From Bacteroidota bacterium (lineage in GTDB: Bacteria; Bacteroidota; Bacteroidia; Cytophagales; Cyclobacteriaceae): DNA of 56,254 nt. Position numbers and translations under genes: made by a program. Location of the stretch: NCBI GenBank assembly GCA_022567155.1, contig JADFHN010000020.1, forward strand, positions 1 through 56,254, written 5' to 3'. Positions 19,667 to 27,093 of this stretch are shown here, one piece after another. Within the stretch, counting starts at the first letter, position 1, and each line of letters starts with the position of its first letter. A model generated the notes under the pieces. The model did not search any database. It saw only the letters and a program-made list of their open reading frames with translations, and was not told the DNA's origin.

Positions 19667-19671
19667 ATTAA

Positions 19672-20241
19672 ATGCCTCAACAAAACGTTTTGGTTATGAA
19701 GATGAATAAATACAAATCGACGACTGTTCTGGCAGTAGCGAAAAATGGCGAAGTTGCTATCGGCGCCGACGGCCAGGCAACAATGGATAACTATGTTGCT
19801 AAAAGCAACGTAAATAAAATACGTAAACTGCAGGATGGAAATATAATTACTGGATTTGCAGGATCTACTGCCGATGCCTTTACGCTGCTCGATCGTTTCG
19901 ATCAGAAACTTTCGGGTTATAGCGGTAACATGAAAAGAGCGGCAATCGAACTTGCCAAAGACTGGCGGACTGACAGGTACCTCAGGAGGCTGGAAGCTAT
20001 GATCATCATTGCAACTAAAGAAGAAATTCTTATCGTTTCAGGTACAGGCGATGTGCTGGAGCCTGATAATCAGATTGCAGCCATTGGCTCCGGAGCTATG
20101 TATGCCCAATCTGCGGCGCTTGCATTGAAAAAGCATGCCCCCAAACTTAGCGCCGAAGAAATAGTAACGGAAAGCCTGCATATTGCCGCCGACATCTGTA
20201 TTTATACCAACCATAATCTGATGGTAGAAGTACTGAAATAG
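19672..20241 (+). CDS. hslV: HslV, ATP-dependent protease proteolytic subunit
   Basis: Proteasome-type threonine peptidase working with the HslU ATPase. The mature N-terminal threonine is the first of TTVLAV; FAGSTADAFTL, ELAKDWRTDRYLRRLEA, GTGDVLEP, AIGSGAMYA and DICIYTNH match the family. I keep the start at 19672 because GGAGG lies at the right spacing; this gives a pro-segment of about 16 residues, and ATGs at 19696 and 19702 would give the usual short one. hslU is not adjacent, unlike in Proteobacteria. Confidence 0.93.
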   Translation: MPQQNVLVMKMNKYKSTTVLAVAKNGEVAIGADGQATMDNYVAKSNVNKIRKLQDGNIITGFAGSTADAFTLLDRFDQKLSGYSGNMKRAAIELAKDWRTDRYLRRLEAMIIIATKEEILIVSGTGDVLEPDNQIAAIGSGAMYAQSAALALKKHAPKLSAEEIVTESLHIAADICIYTNHNLMVEVLK

Positions 20242-20274
20242 GCCTGAAGCTCCCTGCGGGTATCGAAACTTGTT

Positions 20275-21351
20275 TCAACTTATAGGCTTGTCGGTTTGCC
20301 TAAGCGCTATCCTGGCATTAAAAATGATATTGGCAAAAAATAGCAGAATAAAGACAGCATTGGCTAAACCGGCCGCTTTCCTGATCTCTGCATGTTGCGC
20401 CATATCACCGCCCATTCGCAATATGAGAGAAAGATGAAAAAGCACTACCCATACATATAAAGAAGGACTGAAAATCTTAATATTTTTCTTTATAAAACCG
20501 GGAAGAATGATTGGCCCGTGTGCGAAGATCATCGAAAAAGTATATCCGAGAAAAAAACTATGCACGACCATATCATAGTGATTGGGAAGTACACTTCCGA
20601 TAATTATCAAAACACCGGAAAGGAATAACCATACATATCCCGTTAGTAATAAAACTGCCATATACCGGTACTGGCCTGCTTTTTTTATTGATATTTTAAT
20701 GATATCAAATTTAAGCAGCCAGAGTGAAGTCAGCATCAGCGATGAACCAAGAGCGATTTTGCCATACGTCGGGTAGGGCATAAATATACCTGCAAGGAAC
20801 ATAAACAGGAATAAGTAGAGCAACGACTTGAAGAGGTTTTTTACGGGCAGGAATTTGGTTAACTCCAGCCGTTCGCCAACTATGGTGAAAATAATAAATG
20901 CCATCCACCAGTGAAGTACCAGTGGCAGCGGTCTTCCGGCAAGCAATCCTGACGAGGCGATGATCCAGCAGAGCGCACCCATCATCATGATTCTGTAATA
21001 GGGTTCTCTGGTTTGCTTTAACCACCAAAAATAAGCCACTACAAGTCCCAATCCGGCCAGCAACTGAAAATATAGAGCTGTCTCATAGAATCCGGTAATA
21101 ATCAGAAGGACGCTTAACCCTGAAATAACAGGGAATACAAGATACCACCGTCGTTCATGAACCGGAAGGGTCTTTTCAAGCGTGATTACCGTACCGAGAA
21201 ATCCGCCGACCATAAGCAGCCCGTGCATGCCGGCAATATTTTGAACAGGAATGGCCCATCCAATCCTTACAAGTCCTGCAAGCAACCCGGTAATCAGCGC
21301 AAGTAGTATCCATGGAGCAACGAATATATAGGGTTGTTGCGGTTTATTCAT
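20275..21351 (-). CDS. Polytopic membrane protein, NnrS-like
   Basis: 358 residues with about 10-12 hydrophobic membrane segments and conserved-looking histidines in GMHGLLMVGGFLG, VLHWWMAF, VVHSFFLGYTFSMIFAHGPI and VLFHLSL. This pattern is reminiscent of NnrS, a haem-containing protein linked to nitric oxide tolerance, but identity cannot be settled by eye. The cupin gene lies 111 bases upstream on the same strand; the two may form a unit, which is an inference from spacing only. Confidence 0.6.
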   Translation of the reverse strand: MNKPQQPYIFVAPWILLALITGLLAGLVRIGWAIPVQNIAGMHGLLMVGGFLGTVITLEKTLPVHERRWYLVFPVISGLSVLLIITGFYETALYFQLLAGLGLVVAYFWWLKQTREPYYRIMMMGALCWIIASSGLLAGRPLPLVLHWWMAFIIFTIVGERLELTKFLPVKNLFKSLLYLFLFMFLAGIFMPYPTYGKIALGSSLMLTSLWLLKFDIIKISIKKAGQYRYMAVLLLTGYVWLFLSGVLIIIGSVLPNHYDMVVHSFFLGYTFSMIFAHGPIILPGFIKKNIKIFSPSLYVWVVLFHLSLILRMGGDMAQHAEIRKAAGLANAVFILLFFANIIFNARIALRQTDKPIS

Positions 21352-21462
21352 TCTGTTCGATTATTCAGCAAACTGGTTTGTATGTCTTTTGCTACAGCTT
21401 TGTTGATTGATATTAATAACATGTTAAATTGGATTATTCGTTTTGGAATCGATTCAAATTAA

Positions 21463-21771
21463 TTATCTCTTCATAAGCGCCATTAGCATTTTAAATTCGG
21501 TAACTGCATTCAATGCATGAAGTTCGCCGGGTTCAAGGATAAGGTACTCGCCTTTTAAAAAGGTAAATGACTCTTTTCCAAGCGAAAAATCCGCTTCGCC
21601 TTCCAGCGCCATCAAAAACACCGCATGCGGGGTCGAATGCTCGGTTAACGACTGACCTTTATCAAATGAAAAAAGGGTCACATTGCCGTTCACTCCCGAC
21701 AGGATTTTTTTGCTTATTATTCCATTTTTTGTATTGTCAATAGCTTCTGTTAGTACTTTATTTCTGTTCAT
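21463..21771 (-). CDS. Small cupin-domain protein
   Basis: 102 residues from MNRNKVLTEAID (start at 21771; an upstream in-frame ATG at 21846 would add 25 unlikely residues). Single cupin barrel: motif 1 GQSLTEHSTPHAVFLMALEGEADF with metal-ligand histidines, motif 2 FLKGEYLILEPGELHALNAV with a further His. Such small cupins often bind a metal and sense or detoxify small molecules. Neighbour of a NnrS-like membrane protein. Confidence 0.75.
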   Translation of the reverse strand: MNRNKVLTEAIDNTKNGIISKKILSGVNGNVTLFSFDKGQSLTEHSTPHAVFLMALEGEADFSLGKESFTFLKGEYLILEPGELHALNAVTEFKMLMALMKR

Positions 21772-21910
21772 GATCAACAAGTCGGTTTGGTTAAAGGGCA
21801 AATGTATTCGATTTATCTGTATTATAAACTGTATTAATGATCTCATAATATCTCGATTTTGATCATATTTGAAATGAAAAAAGTAATCTGATAAAACTTA
21901 AAGATGAATA

Positions 21911-22252
21911 ATGCTTACTATTTACCATAACCCGCGTTGCAGTAAAAGCCGTCAAACGCTCCGGATTATTGAAGAATCGGGCAACAAAGTTGAAACGATC
22001 AATTATCTGAACGATCCGCTCAATGAGGAGGAACTGAAGGACATTGTGGATAAACTGGGCTTACCAGTAGCGTACCTTGTACGCAAGGGAGAAAAATTAT
22101 ATAAGGAGAATTATAAAGGCAGGGAAATATCAAAAAAGGAGTGGTTTAAAATACTGGCTGAAAACCCCATCCTGATAGAAAGGCCGATCGTAGTTAAAGG
22201 AGATAAAGCCGTACTCGGCAGGCCACCTGAGAATGTGAAAAATCTGCTGTAG
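21911..22252 (+). CDS. ArsC-family arsenate reductase-like protein
   Basis: 113 residues, thioredoxin-like fold of the ArsC/Spx family. The active-site Cys is in YHNPRCSKSRQTL near the N-terminus, and RPIVVKGDKAVLGRPPENV supplies the conserved Arg region. Glutaredoxin-dependent arsenate reductases look like this, but no ars genes are nearby, so a general thiol-redox role is also possible. Divergent from the cupin gene. Confidence 0.85.
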   Translation: MLTIYHNPRCSKSRQTLRIIEESGNKVETINYLNDPLNEEELKDIVDKLGLPVAYLVRKGEKLYKENYKGREISKKEWFKILAENPILIERPIVVKGDKAVLGRPPENVKNLL

Positions 22253-22390
22253 TTGATAGGAGTCTTATCCTTTTTTCTGAAAATTATTCTGGTATTAAGA
22301 CGCTGAAATAAATCCGGGAAGGGGAGTAGCGCGGGTTTTTAATATCAAATTATTGGGATGGGTGAAACCTGAGATCTGACCGTCAGGCAG

Positions 22391-22574
22391 GAATACCAAT
22401 AATTCCCCTTTCGGGGTACCTACGCTAAGCCCGATAACTATCTGGTATGGCGACAGCATAAGGGGTGCAGAGGCGGGTCAATATAAAAACCATTTCTGCC
22501 TTCCGCCTGCCTGACGGCAGTCAGGGCAGGCACGGCATTTTATTTAATTTGCGGACTTTATGGACAGACACTAA
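22391..22574. repeat. Degenerate copy of a palindromic intergenic element
   Basis: Shares gaataccaat, gcgggtcaatataaaaa and gactttatggacagac with the element at 41493-41640, in the same order. The centres differ: here tcggggtacctacgctaagc and a second palindrome cctgcctgacggcagtcagg at 22506-22525. The rest of the 22253-22696 gap shows no gene. Confidence 0.6.
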
Positions 22575-22696
22575 ATAGTGAAGCTGCTTAAAATGAATAT
22601 ATTTATAGAAGTAGATGTTAACAATTGGGGAATCATCAATATGCTTTATAAATTTACGAGCACGTTGATTCCTCTAATTAACAATTGGTGTCTTTG

Positions 22697-25600
22697 ATGA
22701 AAAGTTTCTCAATTCCGATATTACTTTTTTTTATCATTAGTTGCTCTCCTGATAAGAAAGTTGCTCATATACGGATTGAAAAGAGTGTATTTCAAAAAGT
22801 AAACAATAAGAAATCAGGAATTCACTTTTCCAATACAATACAAGAAAATGTTGAAACAAAAGAGAATATTTTTGATTACGACTATTTCTACAATGGGGCA
22901 GGAGTTGGTATTGCAGACATCAATAATGATGGTTTGAGCGATATAATTTTCTGTGGTAATCAAGTTCCTAATAAAATATACCTAAACAAAGGTGATCTCA
23001 GGTTTGAAGATATAACTGAAAAGTCACAAATCAATGTAGGAAAATGGTGGTCTAACGGAGTGACATTCGTTGATATCAACAATGATGGATGGTTAGACAT
23101 TTACATCAGTCAAGGGGGGCCTTATCTACCTGATAAAAGAAAAAATCTTTTGTTTATTAATCAACACGACCTAACTTTTGAAGAGCGCGCGGAATATTAT
23201 GGTCTTGCCGATAGTTCCATCAGTACACAAGCCGGGTTTTTTGATTTCGATAAAGATGGGGATTTGGACTGTATAGTGATGAATGAAAATCCCCTATATG
23301 GATTCGGTCCGATTGAATTTAATAAACGGTTGGCTCAGGATAAGGCTTTACTTCATATGAGCAGCAGCCATCTCTATAGAAATGACAATGGGCAATTTCA
23401 TGACATAACCGAAAATGCGGGATTATTAAACCCTAGTTTTGGCCTGGGATTGGTAATAAGTGATATCAATGACGATAATTGGTTGGATATATATATCGCT
23501 AATGACTATTATCTACCTGATGCGATCTACCTGAATCAGGGGGATGGTACCTTTCTGGATGGCGTGCACTCCCTGACCAATCAGATTTCATTTGCCGGAA
23601 TGGGTGTGGATATCGCTGATATTAATAATGACTTCTACAAGGATATCTTCGTGCTCGATATGGCTTCATCTGACCATTACCGAAGTAAGACATTGATGGC
23701 TACCATGGATATCAAGAGTTTTGATTTTTTTGTGAATCAATTGGGCTACCATCATCAGTATATGTTTAATTCATTACAGCTGAATAATGGGAACAATACA
23801 TTCAAAAATATCGCCCACATTTCGGGTTTGGCAAAAACTGATTGGAGTTGGGCGGTTCTGATGGTTGATTTTAATAATGATGAGCATAAGGATATATTCA
23901 TAACCAATGGATATCGCAGGTACTCGACAGACAATGATACAAGAATGGCTGTAGCTCTCGCCAAACAAGTATTTAAAAATAACGTACCACTCGATGTGAA
24001 GAAACGAATATATTATGCAATGCCGACTGAAAAGCTGCCGAACATTATATATGAAAATAAGGGTAACTTAAATTTTTCTGATAAATCCAGGGAATGGGGC
24101 GTAGATCATTTGTCTTATTCAAATGGTGCAGCTTATGGAGACCTGGATAATGATGGGGATCTGGAGTTGGTAATAAACAATATAGATGAAGAAGCTTTTC
24201 TCTATAAGAATCTTTCCGTTGAAAATGGGAATGGGAGTTACCTGAATGTGAAAACAATAGGGAAACTAAGTGAATCTTTCCCTAAAATAACCGTAATAAA
24301 TAAGGGTATAAAACAAGTAATAGAAAGTAAAAGGGTACGTGGGTATCGATCTTCAGTTGATGATCTGGCTCATTTTGGGTTAGGTGATGCCCAGGAGGTA
24401 GACACAGTGCGTGTGGAATGGCCTTCAGGTAAAAGCGAAGAGAAATACAATGTGGCGGTAAATCATGTGGTTTTGTTTGAAGAATATAACGCCTCTTTGA
24501 CATTAGCGAATAATGCTCAAAATAGGTCATCTATATTTGAAAAGGTTACCGCTTCTAAGCTGGGATTGGAATTTAAGCATCAGGAGAATGATTACAATGA
24601 TTTCGAAAAAGAGAAATTGCTTCCCTACAAACAATCTACCCTGGGTCCTTGTATTTCTAAGGGTGATGTGAACGGAGATGGTATTGACGACTTGTACATA
24701 GGCGGAGCTTCAGGTCAAAGCGGGCAACTGTTTATTGGAAAAGAGGGGACTTACAAGCCTATAAAAAGCAAGGAATTTGAGCTTGATGCATTTTACGAAG
24801 ATATGGAATCAATCTTCTTTGATTTTGACGGTGATGGGGATTTGGATTTGTTTGTAGTGAGCGGAGGTAATGAATTTGAACCGGATTCGGAACGTTACAG
24901 AGACCGCTTATATGTTAATGATGGTCAGGGTAATTTCGCGAAATCCAAAGACAAGTTCTTCAATGACTTTACCCATAGTGGGAAAACTGTTTGTGTAATA
25001 GATTATGACAATGATAACGACCTGGACCTCATTGTCGGGAATAGGATTATACCTCAGCACTATCCAAAGGCCGCTCCATCCTATATTTTTGAAAACGATA
25101 ATGGGCAATTCAAGGATGTGACGGAAGAAGTACTTCCCGAATTGCAGTCATTTGGCATTATAAATAAAATCATAGATACTGATTTTGACGGAGATGGTTG
25201 GAGGGACCTTGTGATTATCGGAGAATGGACCAAAATCGGTCTTTTCAAAAATATCCAGGGGTCGTTTAAAGATATTTCTGCCGATAATAATCTAAATCAG
25301 GAATTAGGTTGGTGGTTTACCGTCAAAGAGACTGATGTGAACAAGGATGGGTTGCCAGACTTTGTGGTAGGAAATGTTGGGCTCAACACTAAATATAAAG
25401 CTACAAGTGATAAACCTCTCAAGGTGTTTGCCAGTGATTTCGATATAAATGGCACCTTTGATATCGTACTAAGCACTATATATCAAGGAGATTATGTGCC
25501 CTTCAGAGGCAAAGAATGCTCATCCGATCAAATGCCTTTTATCCGTGAAAAATTTCCAACCTACGACTCATTTGCCAGAGCCTCTCTCATAGATATATTT

Positions 25601-26020
25601 GGAAAAGGATTGACCAGTTCCTACCAGCGTGAGGTAACTACTTTTGAATCTGTTTTGTTGCTAAACCTGGGTGAAAGCAAGTTTGAGCGAATCCCATTAC
25701 CGGTTGAGGCACAGTTCTTCCCAATAATGGATATCGAAACTTACGACATAAACAAAGATGGTTATGAAGATTTACTTTTGGTCGGCGGTATTTACAATAC
25801 TGAACCGGAGACACCTCGATTTGATGCTGGTTCGGGTTTAGTCTTGATCTCAGATCAAAAGAAAGGATATTATACCAGACAAATACTGAACTCGGAATTT
25901 TATATTAACGGAAACTCAAAGTCAATTGAGATTATCAAAGACCAGGCTGGAAATGATTATGCGATCATTGGGTTCAACAACGATTCATTATCAGTTTTTA
26001 GAATTAACAACAGGCCTTGA
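22697..26020 (+). CDS. Large VCBS/FG-GAP repeat lipoprotein with ASPIC/UnbV domain (CRTAC1-like)
   Basis: About 1107 residues from ATG 22697 (the frame extends to a TTG at 22685). Lipoprotein signal with FFIISC. Many Ca-binding-type FG-GAP/VCBS repeats of the form D-x-N-x-D-G-x-x-D-(I/L): DINNDGLSDI, DINNDGWLDI, DFDKDGDLDC, DFDGDGDLDL and others, over about residues 55-490 and 650-1050. Between them lies an ASPIC/UnbV-type segment (about 520-590, VRGYRSSVDDLAHFGLGD). Predicted surface-anchored propeller protein; binding partner unknown. In Bacteroidota such genes often accompany SusCD systems, but none is next to it here. Confidence 0.8.
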   Translation: MKSFSIPILLFFIISCSPDKKVAHIRIEKSVFQKVNNKKSGIHFSNTIQENVETKENIFDYDYFYNGAGVGIADINNDGLSDIIFCGNQVPNKIYLNKGDLRFEDITEKSQINVGKWWSNGVTFVDINNDGWLDIYISQGGPYLPDKRKNLLFINQHDLTFEERAEYYGLADSSISTQAGFFDFDKDGDLDCIVMNENPLYGFGPIEFNKRLAQDKALLHMSSSHLYRNDNGQFHDITENAGLLNPSFGLGLVISDINDDNWLDIYIANDYYLPDAIYLNQGDGTFLDGVHSLTNQISFAGMGVDIADINNDFYKDIFVLDMASSDHYRSKTLMATMDIKSFDFFVNQLGYHHQYMFNSLQLNNGNNTFKNIAHISGLAKTDWSWAVLMVDFNNDEHKDIFITNGYRRYSTDNDTRMAVALAKQVFKNNVPLDVKKRIYYAMPTEKLPNIIYENKGNLNFSDKSREWGVDHLSYSNGAAYGDLDNDGDLELVINNIDEEAFLYKNLSVENGNGSYLNVKTIGKLSESFPKITVINKGIKQVIESKRVRGYRSSVDDLAHFGLGDAQEVDTVRVEWPSGKSEEKYNVAVNHVVLFEEYNASLTLANNAQNRSSIFEKVTASKLGLEFKHQENDYNDFEKEKLLPYKQSTLGPCISKGDVNGDGIDDLYIGGASGQSGQLFIGKEGTYKPIKSKEFELDAFYEDMESIFFDFDGDGDLDLFVVSGGNEFEPDSERYRDRLYVNDGQGNFAKSKDKFFNDFTHSGKTVCVIDYDNDNDLDLIVGNRIIPQHYPKAAPSYIFENDNGQFKDVTEEVLPELQSFGIINKIIDTDFDGDGWRDLVIIGEWTKIGLFKNIQGSFKDISADNNLNQELGWWFTVKETDVNKDGLPDFVVGNVGLNTKYKATSDKPLKVFASDFDINGTFDIVLSTIYQGDYVPFRGKECSSDQMPFIREKFPTYDSFARASLIDIFGKGLTSSYQREVTTFESVLLLNLGESKFERIPLPVEAQFFPIMDIETYDINKDGYEDLLLVGGIYNTEPETPRFDAGSGLVLISDQKKGYYTRQILNSEFYINGNSKSIEIIKDQAGNDYAIIGFNNDSLSVFRINNRP

Positions 26021-26050
26021 ACATTAGTTTATTCGTCCTTTGGGCGTGGT

Positions 26051-26094
26051 CATGCCTGCGTGCCGTAATACCGGCACTCCGGTATGCAGGCATG
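26051..26094. repeat. Palindromic REP-like element
   Basis: Outer arms catgcctgc/gcaggcatg with an inner palindrome around ccgtaataccgg. The gcaggcatg end is the same as in the insertions at 29752, 32641, 32862 and 33604. Confidence 0.6.
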
Positions 26095-26122
26095 TTTTAA
26101 AGGCTATGCCTGACTTCGTGGG

Positions 26123-26251
26123 ATGAGTAAATATATAAAAATATCCCACGTAGTTTACAAATGTGATTATCATATAGTTTGGGTTCCAAAGTATAGATTT
26201 CGAGTATCGACAGGATCTATCAAAATTTCTGAAAGAGTGAATGCATATTGA
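26123..26251 (+). pseudogene. N-terminal relic of an IS200/IS605-family TnpA
   Basis: 42 codons, MSKYIKISHVVYKC then DYHIVWVPKYRFRV, the strongly conserved start of IS200/IS605 Y1 transposases. It stops at TGA 26249-26251 before the HUH motif and the catalytic Tyr, so it cannot be active. Directly upstream of the HigBA module. Confidence 0.7.
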
Positions 26252-26254
26252 AAT

Positions 26255-26277
26255 TAAGTTACAAAATACGTAACTTA
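26255..26277. promoter_or_regulatory. Probable HigA operator
   Basis: Perfect 8-base inverted repeat, taagttac (26255-26262) and gtaactta (26270-26277), with a 7-base spacer, ending 5 bases before the higB start. This is where antitoxin autoregulation sites of type II modules usually lie. Confidence 0.6.
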
Positions 26278-26282
26278 GTAAA

Positions 26283-26582
26283 GTGAATATCGTAAGTAAG
26301 GGTAAACTCAGGAAATATTTGGAAGCTCATTACGGTGTTGAAAATGCATTAGTGCGATGGTATTATATCATTAAAAAAGCAAAATGGAAAAGCTGGAAGA
26401 ATTTGCAAACGGATTTTCCATCAGCTGATAAAGTCGGGGATCGAGTCATTTTTAATATAAAAGGTAATAACTACTGGTTAATTGTAATTGTCAGGTTCTT
26501 TAACCGTCATATTTATATTAGGTGGTTTGGAACTCACGCAGAGTACGACAAATTGACTAAAAAAGACATCTTAAATAGTTAG
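26283..26582 (+). CDS. higB: HigB-type toxin of a type II toxin-antitoxin module
   Basis: 99 residues, GTG start. RelE-superfamily HigB-like protein: basic N-terminus, WYYIIKKAKWKSWKNLQTDFPSADKVGDR, VIFNIKGNNYWLIVIVRF and the C-terminal YIRWFGTHAEYDKL that carries the family's conserved residues. Predicted ribosome-dependent mRNA interferase. The antitoxin gene follows after 2 bases; a palindromic operator precedes it. Confidence 0.85.
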   Translation: MNIVSKGKLRKYLEAHYGVENALVRWYYIIKKAKWKSWKNLQTDFPSADKVGDRVIFNIKGNNYWLIVIVRFFNRHIYIRWFGTHAEYDKLTKKDILNS

Positions 26583-26584
26583 CT

Positions 26585-26950
26585 ATGGTAAAAAGTGTAA
26601 ATTCAAAGGAAGATGCCAGAATGGCGGAGGCCAGAATTGATAAGTTAGTCTCCCTGAATGACCTTTCATTTAAAGAGGAGGAAGAACTTAATATTTTGAG
26701 TATTTTACTAACTAATTGGGAAGATGAAAATGTTGAATTTCCGGAATCTTCTAAGTTGGATCTTGTTGAAACCATAAAATTTATGATGGATCAACATGGC
26801 TTATCAAAACAAAACGACCTCGTTGGTCCTGTGTTTGCCAATAAAGTAAGGGCATCTGAGGTATTCAACTCAAAACGAAACCCTACTCTGTCAGAGATTA
26901 AAAAATTAAATGAATTCCTCAGAATTCCTTATGAATTGTTAATTCGGTAA
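26585..26950 (+). CDS. higA: HigA-type antitoxin
   Basis: 121 residues. The C-terminal part is a HigA/XRE-like helix-turn-helix (IKFMMDQHGLSKQNDL, NKVRASEVFNSKRNPTLSEI) ending in LNEFLRIPYELLIR. The acidic N-terminal half presumably binds the toxin. Toxin-first order is typical of HigBA. The stop codon is 6 bases from the start of the first mnmE remnant. Confidence 0.85.
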   Translation: MVKSVNSKEDARMAEARIDKLVSLNDLSFKEEEELNILSILLTNWEDENVEFPESSKLDLVETIKFMMDQHGLSKQNDLVGPVFANKVRASEVFNSKRNPTLSEIKKLNEFLRIPYELLIR

Positions 26951-26956
26951 ATGTGC

Positions 26957-27062
26957 TTACTTCCCGATACCTGTCTCCATCCCCATCCCCTCCGATAGCT
27001 ATCGGGGGCATAGGCGAAATCTCTTCCCCCGTAATTTCCGATAACGCCGACAAAGGCATGTT
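26957..27062 (-). pseudogene. mnmE 3'-end remnant 1
   Basis: Begins at the mnmE stop (tta 26957-26959, cttacttcccgatac) and, after a replaced stretch, continues with ctcttcccccgtaatttccg and ataacgccgacaaaggcatg, the same order as the intact gene at 37864-37960. The stretch 26972-27015 is replaced by a palindrome (cctccgatagctatcggggg). Most distal remnant of the array. Confidence 0.75.
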
Positions 27063-27093
27063 CACGCTGTGCACATGATGCCGATACTAAAAT

